From Macrotrachela quadricornifera (lineage: Eukaryota > Rotifera > Eurotatoria > Philodinida > Philodinidae), in assembly GCA_022393335.1 (NCBI GenBank), contig JAJEKB010020725.1, positions 418,254 to 482,253 on the forward strand: a DNA stretch of 64,000 bases. Direction: 5' to 3'. Position 1 is the stretch's first letter; every line of letters starts with the position of its first letter. Positions 34,591-44,104 of this stretch are shown in pieces. Under the pieces are notes generated by a model. That model ran no database searches, had not been told where the DNA came from, and was given only the letters and a program-made list of their open reading frames with translations. The position numbers and the translations under genes are program-made.

Positions 34591-36099
34591 TCATGTTACC
34601 ACTTTATGTTTTATGATAAAATTTGCACGTTCGATCATGTGTAATCGACGGATCTCAATTGCATCCAACACCATGTTTTGCCATTCCGATGTTGATTCCA
34701 TGTATCTGTTCTTAATCGAAAATTTATTTCGCTCATTTTCTATGATTGTATTCAAATTCTGAGCCATTTTTCGACTACTGAGAATAGCTTGCTGAATAAT
34801 GTCTTCCTTCAAGGCTTGTAGTCTCTTGACGTCACTCGATAATGAGCATCTTATGGGAGAGATCTCAATGGTATCATTTGATTTCTGAAGGATTGTATCG
34901 ATATCATCTACCATTTGGTGAACTAAATTGAATGTTGTTGATGGTTGTGTAGATATAAGACGACGATGTTCTAACAATGCAATGTCTTCTTCGATCAGCA
35001 TTTGTTGCATTGTTGCTTGCCACAAACGTCTTGCTGAAATGATCTAAAATAAATTTAAGTTGAAGAAAGCATAAAAGAAGGTAAATTATATCAGAGAAGC
35101 TATTGTTACATGTGATTTGTTCGGTTCGAGATTGAAGAACTTTTGAACTAATTGGTGATCAGTTACATCCAGGTTTAATATCTCTCTTTTATATTCGAAT
35201 TGATGTCGCAATAGTCGTTGCTTTTCTTGTACGAATTGATGAATAATTGAAGATAATTCCTTCATTGTGGAGCAACAATCATCAGTATGTTCACATTTCG
35301 ATAGTATCTGTTGTTCGAATTGTTCAATTGCATTTTGTGCATGTTGCAAATGTTTTTCAATCTGTTGCAGACGTTGTTCAATGAGATTTTTTGATCTGCC
35401 ATATGTATGACAGATCGAATACTTCACTGCTAAATGTTTTGCCATACGACCATTCCAAATATTTTGTGTCATACCAATATGATAGTAATATTTCCATTGC
35501 AATTCTTGTAATTTTACATAAGATAATCGATCGATTAAACTTGTATAACGACGAATAAATTTTATTTTGTCATTTTCATTGAAAATACAGTTAAGTTTTT
35601 CGAATTGATTGAAAACCGTAGATGTCATTTGGGAGAAGATTTCATCAGGTACCTTAGTATAATCAACTGAATCATTTATCATTGGTGGCACTTTAATTTT
35701 TCTCCCGGACACCGGCTGACTTGAGCTATTGTTTTTTTTCTTAATGATGGTTTGTTTTTTGTTGATCCTTTTCTTCTTTTTCTTGTCTTTGTTTTTCATG
35801 ATTAACTCTGGTGAATTAAAGCTAGTTTCATGAACAGTTGGCTTGATAATTTCTTCTTTTTCTTGAGTTATTTGATTAGATACTAATGAATCTGTAGTAT
35901 GAATCCGTGTACTAGTAATCATTTCACCAATCGTGTTTGAATCCATACCTCGTTTTCGAAGTTTTTGACGGTAACGTTGTAATTTTCGATTCCCACGACT
36001 TTTCTTTCTTTGTTTGTTTTCGTGTTGTTTTGAAGATGAGCCTGGTTCTTGTATCATATCATTTTGATTTAAAGGTTCATCATCATATATCATCGACAT
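34591..36099 (-). CDS. Stand-alone paralogue of Athena ORF1 (coiled-coil protein)
   Basis: Exon 1 (35110-36099) and exon 2 (34591-35043) join in phase across a 66-bp intron to give a protein of about 480 aa. The start is taken at MSMIYDDEP; an upstream in-frame Met at 36195 lies before an acceptor-like CAG. A basic block near residue 30 (KKSRGNRKLQRYRQKLRKRG) is almost the same as in the Athena ORF1 at 46146-47719. The helical middle and the intron position (NKSH then IISARRLWQAT) also match. Long Gln/Glu/Leu-rich stretches predict coiled coils. No RT follows, and the next thing downstream is the hammerhead tail. It is a separate ORF1-type unit with an intact frame, probably a structural or RNA-binding protein. 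Confidence 0.75.
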
Positions 36100-36671
36100 T
36101 ATTTGTTGATTCTGAAAATCAATCTGAAAAAAAAAATAAACAAAAGAAGATTTTTTTAGTAAAACTAGCACCTTTCGAAGAAAATAGTCATTCATTATAC
36201 AGAAATAGACAAGTTTAATGAGAGTATGACAATGAAGATTTCTCTCGTTCTCACTACTTAAAAATACTGACTATTTCGTCAAAAGTAGTCATATTTTTCG
36301 TATGATTTCAAATATACAAATTACTTGAACGATGAGACTTCTAAGGTTAAGATGACCTTTTGTATATTTAAATTCAAAGACAGCAGATATTAGTACAATA
36401 TGTGTGTGCGAGTAGAAGAGTATCGATGCGTTTCTGGACGTTTAACGATTTCATTAGATTGTTCCAAATAATTTAGTTTTGAGATTATTAGTTTTACTAT
36501 TTTTTTTTCATTTTCCTAAATTAATCTTATGTAATTGGCTGAATAAATAGATGAAGATTAATAAAGGTAATATATTAAAAGAAAATATGATAACTTACTT
36601 TTTTTAACATGTATTGTATTTGTATAAATGAGGTATATCTAAACTACGAATAAAGTAGAAAAACTATGGTT

Positions 36672-37456
36672 TATATACGATTCCAATGGAATGCAAGATA
36701 AGATAATATTCTGAATAGTATTTCCGAATATTTTGTTTTTTTTCTCCCACACAAATAGTTTAAATTTTGTCCTTAGTACGTGGCAGTAGTTTTTGATGTA
36801 ACTTTGATTCGATAATTTTGATATAATGAATACTATGAAAGTTCTACTATGATCTATATACCAATTTTCGCTCAAAACACTCGCCAAGTACTTTAATTTT
36901 TAACTATAGAATGTCAAAGTGACCTTCCACAAGCTTAACTTCAATGGATCAAAGTGGATATATTGGGAACACTGTACTTAATACTATAAACGATTGGTAA
37001 CAACTTGAACTTGATTCTTAGTTTGGAGAAACAATGGGATAGTCGCATCTCATCCTATATGTGTTGCCATTTAAAAGGAAAAAATGTCAGGGTGACCTGT
37101 TAAATTGTTCTAACTGTAATAAAAAGAAGCAAAGATTTCTGAAATATCATGGTATAGTGATAGAAGTTTCATTAACATCCTAACTTGATATTTATTCAAA
37201 GTAAAATATTAACTATAGAACCTCGCCTTCTGTTACGTCTTCGATTTAATTTCTAGTCTCGAAAAGGTCAAGATAACCTCTGAAATTATCAGTTGAAAAA
37301 AGTCGAAATGTGCATTTGTTTTAAAATCGTGCTATTGATGTCAGAGAAGGTTACTATGACTCACAATTTGACCTAGTAAGATCTTAAGGGTAGACTATGA
37401 TATTTTAATTCATACTATAATTTCGGTGTTTTCGGTGATATTGTACGTTGTTTTTG
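36672..37456 (-). repeat. 0.8-kb direct repeat, copy A (upstream of the ORF1 paralogue)
   Basis: About 785 bp closely matching 43112-43876 (same orientation, mostly single-base differences and small indels). Copy A ends exactly where telomeric GAGGGTGAG begins (37456-37465). Copy B continues into other sequence. In minus-strand sense each copy sits just 5' of an ORF, so it may be a leader/promoter or pseudo-LTR-like part of the element. Confidence 0.85.
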
Positions 37457-37465
37457 AGGGTGAGT
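37457..37465 (+). repeat. Telomere-like junction between two units
   Basis: AGGGTGAG directly joins repeat copy A to the 3' side of the hammerhead motif at 37479-37522. On the minus strand it reads CTCACCCT after the ribozyme, the arrangement described for Terminon RNA 3' ends. Confidence 0.65.
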
Positions 37466-37478
37466 TTAAATATTAGTT

Positions 37479-37522
37479 TACCACGACCGGTTTCGACTGA
37501 ATTTCACAGTCTCATCAGGTGG
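37479..37522 (-). ncRNA. Hammerhead ribozyme, complete core (copy 1)
   Basis: On the minus strand: stem I CCAC/GTGG, core CTGATGA, stem II GACTG/CAGTC with loop TGAAATT, GAAA, palindromic ACCGGT as stem III, cleavage dinucleotide TC. All invariant core bases are present. Stem III is too short to close alone but is self-complementary, so two copies could pair as a dimer. A second copy lies 193 bp away. The C-rich telomeric tract follows within 25 bases on the 3' side. Confidence 0.85.
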
Positions 37523-37673
37523 CTTAAAGATATCTACATAAATATGAATAAAACTCAATCTAAATCCAATTAAAGGTCAAACTAACCTCCAATTTGAATA
37601 TAAATCAGTATTTTTCATAAAAAAGAAAAGTAGATAATTTAATATTTAAATGGTGAGTTTAAATATTAGTTTA

Positions 37674-37715
37674 CCACGACCGATTTCGACTGAATTTCAC
37701 AGTCTCATCAGGTGG
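37674..37715 (-). ncRNA. Hammerhead ribozyme, complete core (copy 2)
   Basis: Same as 37479-37522 with one difference seen, in stem III (ATCGGT instead of ACCGGT). The flanking 22 bases up to GGTGAG are shared, so the duplicated unit runs from about 37652. A third, more decayed relative (GACGA core, GAAA, CGCA) follows at about 37850-37900. Confidence 0.82.
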
Positions 37716-38505
37716 TTCAATGAGATCTACTTAGATTTTAGAGAAATTAGATAAATCAGAAGGAATAATAGAACCAGTTCCTCCTTTATTGAAGAAAGTT
37801 TCTTATTATTAAGCAATAGATGATCTATTATTCAACAGGTGAGTTAAAATAACAGATACCTCGATGCGTTTCATCCTAATTTCAAGGAGTCGTCTGATAA
37901 TGTGCATAGAATTGTATAAGCAATATCGGAAGAAAGAAAGTAAAAGTCAGTTGAAATGAATTATCGTATTTTTTTCCATTGATCAAAGGGAATGGAACAA
38001 ATATTGTTATAAGAGTGTTAGAAGAGAAAAATGAAGACTAATCGCAGTGTGTCTTTTAGTAAGTTGTCTATAGTTGGAATGTATAGATTATGAAAAGAAT
38101 AGTAGTATAAGAAAAAATAGATGAATAATGTAACGATTATGAAAGAAGCATTGACTGTACAGAGAATTTTTTCTGACTGTGTTGTTTATTACCTTCTTGA
38201 CTTTGTGTGACCCTTTTGTGGAGGACGAGTTTCGTGTTGTGGATGGAAAGATATTTGCAATGTGCTAGTGTATAATATTTCTAGAATAGAAAATACAGTA
38301 GAAATGTGTTGTACAAATTTTAGATGTAAAAATATTTGTTGGTTCATTAAAATATGAAATTATGCGCATGAATAGGAGAAGATAAGCATGCATAACATAT
38401 GCATTAAGCCTAAAGCTGAAGATTATAATTTGTAAGCGGCATGAAAAGATTTTAAAGGGGCAAACACAATCACTATAAGTAAATGTGGACGAAAAGTTCA
38501 AATAA

Positions 38506-39023
38506 TTAAAGACAATAACGGCATAGATGTTGATGCATATTATCCAAAATTGCTTCGATATGATCAACTAGATCTTCAATGATTAATTCACAATCGATCT
38601 TTAAATAATCTATTTCGGGAAGAGGTTCATATAAAAAGGATGTTGAATTATTATCATTGTTAACAGCATCAACATTATGCTGATTGGAATCATCTAAATC
38701 AGCTATCTTTATATGTTTCAAAAACAGAAAGGATGCCTATCTTTTCTACCTGATGTATCACCTTGTTCAACGGAATTGATAAACATTGAACTGCTTTGAG
38801 GATATTGCATGTCAACATCTGAATGAATTTGACCACTGAAAATAAACTCTTCGTCAGAGTAATCATTCGGATCTGATTCCGACCAATAATCATCAAAATC
38901 AGATATATCTGTTTCTTGATTGTCATTCATAATATTTGGATCATCAAAATCAAAGTTGAAATCCAAAATAATAGGATCAGTAATAGTTTGAACAGTATTT
39001 TCAACATATTTTGGTTTGCACAT
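38506..39023 (-). CDS. Small acidic protein, two exons
   Basis: Exon 1 (38750-39023) and exon 2 (38506-38702) join through a 47-bp intron (GT...AG) to give 156 aa. It is strikingly rich in Asp, Glu and Asn (FDFDDPNIMND, ISDFDDYWSESDPNDYSDE) with a short Cys-containing end (HLCRYCL). No domain known to me. It lies between two groups of hammerhead motifs, in the same orientation as the other minus-strand Terminon ORFs, so it is probably element cargo. Confidence 0.55.
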
Positions 39024-39520
39024 ATTGCTGAATTTTTAAATCTTATTTAAGATGATTGATAGAATTGACTTTGTTTGTATAGAATATCTAGAATTAAAAT
39101 AAAGAAATTATCAATGATTATGCGAAGTATAATTAAAGAAATAAAAGATCTTTTTTGATTTTTTTTAGTCATTACCATCAATCAGTGAAGAAAACAATGG
39201 TAAACATTTTAGTTTTTTTTTCAAGATCCATACATGCAAATGAATAAACAATGTTTTATTTTAATTATAGAAAAACATGCAATTTGTTAATAGTTTTTTG
39301 TTGTTGTTGTTTTTAGTGTTGGTGTTAATGATTTAGGACCTTAAAAACAGAATTAGTATAGGTTAGAATGATTATCTTCGATTAATCTCTGTTTTAATTA
39401 TAGGAATTATAATCTTACCCAAAACATAGTAACCATGATATTACACGACACTCATGACAAGTTCGATAATTATTTTTGTTCCAAGAATTGAAACACAGTT
39501 GGTGAATACAATAAATTAAC

Positions 39521-39572
39521 TACCACGATCCGGATTTCGATCCCAGTTAAAGAGATCAGTCATCAGATAGTC
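39521..39572 (-). ncRNA. Hammerhead-like motif with intact CTGATGA
   Basis: Minus strand: CTGATGA, stem II GATCTC/GGGATC, GAAA, ATCCGGAT palindrome, C, GTGGT. Stem I pairs as ACTAT with GTGGT using G-U pairs. Two extra bases separate the core from stem II, so activity is uncertain. Confidence 0.6.
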
Positions 39573-40625
39573 TAAGATAGCTAATATTTCGATGGTAGCA
39601 CAGTGGTATTGAATATCGAATTTGGTATAAGATAAATGAATAAATTAAAGATGGATAATTGTATTTGTAAATCTGGTAAGAATGAAGTTGTTGGTTATGT
39701 ATAATTCTGAAAGAGATATTATATGTGTAAAAGAAGAAATACTGACTTGTTGATATCGCTGTTAATGGTAGATGATTTGAAAATATAAGTGAGTACAATA
39801 GAAGAAATCATATGCCTTCTATACAGTTTAGTGGGGAGAAGAAAACAAAATTTTGGATTGCAGTAGGCACTGCTATTTTCATATGGTGTTCTTTCATATT
39901 TCGTTAGATATTCTTATTTTTTGTTAGCAATTGAAATGTCCGTAAGACGTGCTGCTATGGAATATGCATAGAAGAAAGGGTATTTAGTGGGATTTTTGTC
40001 ACGGGTATTTATAATCTATCGGTATGTCCGCGAGACGTGCTGTAATGTTAAATACGTAGAAAGAAAGGTATGCAATGGAGCTTTTCCCACGGTTATTTCT
40101 AATTTATAGGAATGTCCTCATAGTGTTTTGTTATTATATGTGCGTAGAAAAAGAGGTATGTGTGTATCAGAATATCTATTTTGATTTTTTTTATTATAGT
40201 TATTGTTCTTCTATCTATTTCAATGTGGACAAAAAATGTGTAGAATACGTATTCAAAAATACTATTAACAATAAAACGAATGAATTATTTACCGGAAAAA
40301 TATATTGATACGAACCAAACCAATATAATTACACGGCTAATTAACTGTAGTGCAGTAAAATTAATAATTATTATCTTCCATATGTAAATATTAATGTAGT
40401 AATATGATTTGTAGAGTGTCATTCAAATGAAACCATTTCATTGAACTAAAATAAAATATTGCTAAAAAATTAAACATTTACAATCAAATAATAATCTTAC
40501 TTTATTAAAATTGATTGTAATTTTAGAACTTTATTTATATTCAGTAGATCAAATTGATTCTCCAATTGATAATATGACAAGAGCTTATCTGTGACATATT
40601 AATATCTTAAGTATAATATAATAAC

Positions 40626-40674
40626 TACCACAACCGGTTTTGATCCCTATTAAGGAGATCTATCATTAGGTGGT
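40626..40674 (-). ncRNA. Degenerate hammerhead-like motif
   Basis: Minus strand ACCAC, CTAATGA (one core substitution), stem II GATCTC/GGGATC, AAAA instead of GAAA, CCGG, GTGGT. Folds alike but has lost core bases. Confidence 0.55.
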
Positions 40675-40730
40675 ATAAGATTTCTGCATATTTTCGTTTA
40701 ATTCAAATTCAAGAAGCTTGGCAACATAAC

Positions 40731-40890
40731 GAGATTGGAAAACAGATTTATCTATCCTTTAACGAAAAGACAAACTAATCTGTTAGGTCTCAGCTCTTGC
40801 TTGTCAGCAATCGACTTTGTGTCAAAGATCAGTAATTTCAGTAATGTGCTTTGAGAAATTTGAATATAAATACAGAGTTTGTGATTTTGC
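40731..40890. repeat. About 160-bp repeat shared with 56977-57140
   Basis: AAAACAGATTTATCTATCC through TGATTTTGCC matches 56977-57140 with moderate divergence, same orientation. Here it lies between two hammerhead-like motifs, so it is Terminon 3' region sequence. Confidence 0.65.
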
Positions 40891-40932
40891 CGACGCGTTT
40901 CGTATCTTTGATAAGATAGTACTCTTCAGGGC
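40889..40932 (-). ncRNA. Second-type hammerhead motif (CTGAAGA core)
   Basis: Minus strand: GCC, CTGAAGA, stem II TATCTT/AAGATA with a small bulge, GAAA, palindromic ACGCGT, C, GGC. The consensus allows any base at the fifth core position (CUGANGA), so the core is intact. Stem I is only three to four pairs. It differs from the CCGG-type motifs nearby. Confidence 0.55.
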
Positions 40933-41154
40933 TTGTTATACATATATCTAGAAATAGAAGAAATAAAAACTGATTGAAAATTAAAATGGTTTGGTATATA
41001 ATGAGAAACAATATAAATGATGAAGAAACTCGAGAAAAAGAGAAGAAACATGCATTGTAATTGACAAAAAGAAAAGTAAATGTTTGTTAAATTTTCTTTC
41101 GATTTCAGTTCGTACATCTGGCTGTTGTACTGCTGCTTCTGTGCTAGTAAAAGT

Positions 41155-42051
41155 TTAATTATCAATTGTTTGTGTTATTGCATCCTTACGACTAAGATTT
41201 TGTTCTTCGTATTCTTCCTTCAAAAACATACAGCACCCACACTGATTGCCTTGGTCGTCATCATCATCTTGCTCATCTTTATCTTCAGATGGCGTTTCAA
41301 ATTCATAATCTTCGTCTTCGTCATCTTCTTCCTCTTCTTGGTTATCATTGCCCTCTTCTTCTTCTTCTTTTCCTTCTTGTATTATTGTTGTTGTAGACAC
41401 AATTGAACCTTTGCTACTCAAATATTGATCAAATGATGTGCCTTTTGTATGTTCGACATTTTGAATTACTTGAACAAGCTGATCTATCAAGCCATGACTC
41501 TCTAAGAGAGAGAAATCACATTTTTTTAAATATATCTTATACATAACCAAGAGTGATTTTTGATAGCGTTTTTTCTCCAAATCAGCATAAATATTCACGG
41601 CTGGTGCTACCGTTACAGTTGACATGGATACTGGAAGAATAGGATGAGATGGCAAAGGCGACGACGAAACCATTGGTGGTAAAGGATCTTCTGTTTGAGT
41701 TGAATCATCAACCACAGTAATTTGTCGATTTTTCTTTCTTTTTAATTCTTCATGTTTAGAAGAATCTTCAATTTTATCGGTGTCATCTTCGATATCTTCA
41801 TAACTACGCTTTTCACCCTTAATTTGATCTGATTTTTGCTTCTTGCAATCTTCCATTTTAAATACATTTATTATTTGTTCAACCAGACCAGTTTGATATA
41901 AATAAAAGAATATATCATCATCCATGTACATGTAATGCTTACGTAACATCCATCTTTGCTCGTAGTTTGCTACACAAACATTCTCAATTTGTTGAAAAGA
42001 TATTTTCGGTAGCGGCGACGTGACTGATGGATCGGAGGAGGATGAAGCCAT
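41155..42051 (-). CDS. Acidic Terminon ORF with internal duplication
   Basis: About 298 aa from MASSSSDPSV; an upstream in-frame Met (42084) is less likely. Two related helical segments are visible: LRKHYMYMDDDIFFYLYQTG with LVEQIINVF, and LVMYKIYLKKCDFSLLESHG with LIDQLVQVI. They suggest a duplicated module of about 45 residues. A linker rich in Lys/Glu and Pro/Ser lies between them. The C-terminus is very acidic (runs of E and D), then CGCCMFLKEEY. No known domain. It lies 140 bp downstream of the membrane-anchored ORF in the same orientation. Confidence 0.6.
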   Translation of the reverse strand: MASSSSDPSVTSPLPKISFQQIENVCVANYEQRWMLRKHYMYMDDDIFFYLYQTGLVEQIINVFKMEDCKKQKSDQIKGEKRSYEDIEDDTDKIEDSSKHEELKRKKNRQITVVDDSTQTEDPLPPMVSSSPLPSHPILPVSMSTVTVAPAVNIYADLEKKRYQKSLLVMYKIYLKKCDFSLLESHGLIDQLVQVIQNVEHTKGTSFDQYLSSKGSIVSTTTIIQEGKEEEEEGNDNQEEEEDDEDEDYEFETPSEDKDEQDDDDDQGNQCGCCMFLKEEYEEQNLSRKDAITQTIDN

Positions 42052-42191
42052 TATTTGGGACAGATTGATTTTTGAGAGAAACAAGAAAATTATTTCGATT
42101 TGAATAATATTAATAGACGAAATCTAGAATAAAAAATGAAAAATGAAAAATAAGATGAAAACGAAAGATAAAAGGATAAATGAAATAAAAG

Positions 42192-43037
42192 TTATTTTGA
42201 TGTTTTATAAGCATTGACTTGTTCGAATGTCCACTGCTTATGTGCAACATGTGCTAATTTTGAAATAGCCATACATTGATGAATATCATATGGATAAATA
42301 TTTAATTGTTCATCAAATGTATACATGACAGCTCGTTTGATTGACCATTGATTGGATGAAGATTTGTATGGACGATGTGCACAGAAACATGATGAATCAT
42401 CTTTATCATTATATTTGACATAGGCTTGACATTGAATATGATGACGAAATGTACGATTATACCATGATTTGAATTCTTTTTGAATATCCATACATTGTGT
42501 TCGAAGAATTTCATTCATGGAAAATAAACCAAATTGTGTATAAATTCTCATTTGTGGTCGAATATTACCCCATGTTTGAATAATTTTTGATTCTTGAAAG
42601 ATATTCAAAAATAATTCACGAAGTGTATAATAATATTGTGAATGTCTTTCTAATCCGGTCGAATATTCAATTAATGTTACGATTGTTCGTGTATCTTGAA
42701 TCATTTCAATATGTAACAACATAGAATTGATTGGTAATGATCGAGTTCTAACCACAATAGTGAATCTATGTGTCAGTTTTGCTTGACGAATAACTTCTTC
42801 TAGTACAAATCTTGCTTGATGTTGATGAATATGAATAGTTTCATAAGATTGTATCGATTGAAAATTACTTAAATGGTTGACATTTCTTATCGATAGAAGT
42901 ATTGCCCAAATATTAAATCTATATTTTTGATAATAATAATACATCATTATTAAAGAAACGAATAGAATATTGAGTAATAATGAAATCAAGACTATTAATT
43001 CCATGTTTATATCTAAAACAAAAAAAGTATATGACAT
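42192..43037 (-). CDS. Membrane-anchored DEDDy-exonuclease-like protein, catalytic residues degraded
   Basis: 281 aa. Residues about 12-38 are a strong transmembrane helix (MELIVLISLLLNILFVSLIM). The rest follows the layout of bdelloid DEDDy exonucleases: FTIVVRTR where the acidic motif I would be, ending in VTLIEY; IYTQFGLFS, then CMDIQKEF (motif II region); NQWSIKRAVMYTFDEQLN, then YPYDIHQCMAISKLAHV and HKQWTFEQV (motif III region). The motif I acidic pair is replaced, and the Tyr-x3-Asp of motif III reads YDIHQ, so nuclease activity is unlikely. DEDDy exonucleases and TM-domain ORFs are both reported Terminon cargo; here they seem combined. Start could also be the Met at 43004, just before the helix. 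Confidence 0.6.
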   Translation of the reverse strand: MSYTFFVLDINMELIVLISLLLNILFVSLIMMYYYYQKYRFNIWAILLSIRNVNHLSNFQSIQSYETIHIHQHQARFVLEEVIRQAKLTHRFTIVVRTRSLPINSMLLHIEMIQDTRTIVTLIEYSTGLERHSQYYYTLRELFLNIFQESKIIQTWGNIRPQMRIYTQFGLFSMNEILRTQCMDIQKEFKSWYNRTFRHHIQCQAYVKYNDKDDSSCFCAHRPYKSSSNQWSIKRAVMYTFDEQLNIYPYDIHQCMAISKLAHVAHKQWTFEQVNAYKTSK

Positions 43038-43111
43038 AAATCATCGATTCAATTAGCATGCAAAAAATTATGAAATAAAATGAATAGAGACTAAAAATTA
43101 TATATTAAGCA

Positions 43112-43876
43112 TATATACGATTCCAATGGAATGTGAGATAAGATAATAGTTTGTTTTTTTTCTCCGGGAGAAATAGTTTGAATTTTGTTCTTAGTATGTG
43201 CCAGTAGTTTTCGATGTAACCTTGATTCAATAATTTTGATATAATGAATACTATGAACGTTCTCCGATGGTCTATATATCAATTTTCGCTCAAAACACTG
43301 GCCAAGTACTTTAATTTTTAACTATAGAATGTCAAAGTGACCTTTCATTAACTCAACTTCAATGGATCATAGTGGATATATTGGGAACACGGTACTTAAT
43401 ACTATAAACGATTGGTAACAACTTGAACTCAATTCTTAGTTTAAAAAAGCAATGAGATAGTCACATCTCATCTTATATGTGTTGCCATTTAAGAGAACAA
43501 ATGTCACAGTGGTGACCTGTTAAATTGTTCTAACTACAATAAAAAGAAACAAAGATTACTGAAATATCATGGTATATTGATAGAAGTTTCATTAACATCC
43601 TAACTTGATATTTATTCAAAGTAAAATATTAACTATAGAACCTCGTCTTCTGTTACGTCTTCGATTTAATTTCTAGTCTCGAAAAGGTCAAGATGACCTC
43701 TGAAATTATCAGTTGAAAAAAGTCGAAGTGTGCATTTGTTTTAAAATCGTGCTATTGATGTCACAGAAGGTCACTATGACTCACAATTTGACCTCGTAAG
43801 ATCTTAAGGGTAGACTATGATATTTTAATTCATACTATAATTTCGATGTTTTCGGTGATATTGTACGTTGTTTTTG
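43112..43876 (-). repeat. 0.8-kb direct repeat, copy B
   Basis: Partner of 36672-37456, starting ATATACGATTCCAATGG and ending ACGTTGTTTTTG. It lies between the Athena RT stop (44105) and the membrane-anchored ORF (43037), i.e. immediately 5' of the latter on the minus strand. Confidence 0.85.
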
Positions 43877-44104
43877 TTTGCCATTGTTGCCTTTCCTTGT
43901 CTTTTCACTATCTAGTTCATATGTGATAATAAAGTTCGTAAAGAATAATAAGCCGACTTTGTCAATGAATCTAGAATACAAATAATAAGAATGAATTATA
44001 AAATATTCTTTTTTTTTTTGAAGAACTCTCGGTTAAAATGTTTGACTTATTTCTAAAAAATTTCATAAAAAGAAAAAGGAGAAGAATTATTGGGACTGAA
44101 ATCA

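Noticed and set aside
41080..41406. Very hydrophobic plus-strand ORF as a membrane protein
   Set aside because: It is the complement of the acidic E/D-rich end of the minus-strand ORF at 41155-42051, which produces Phe/Leu-rich translation by default.
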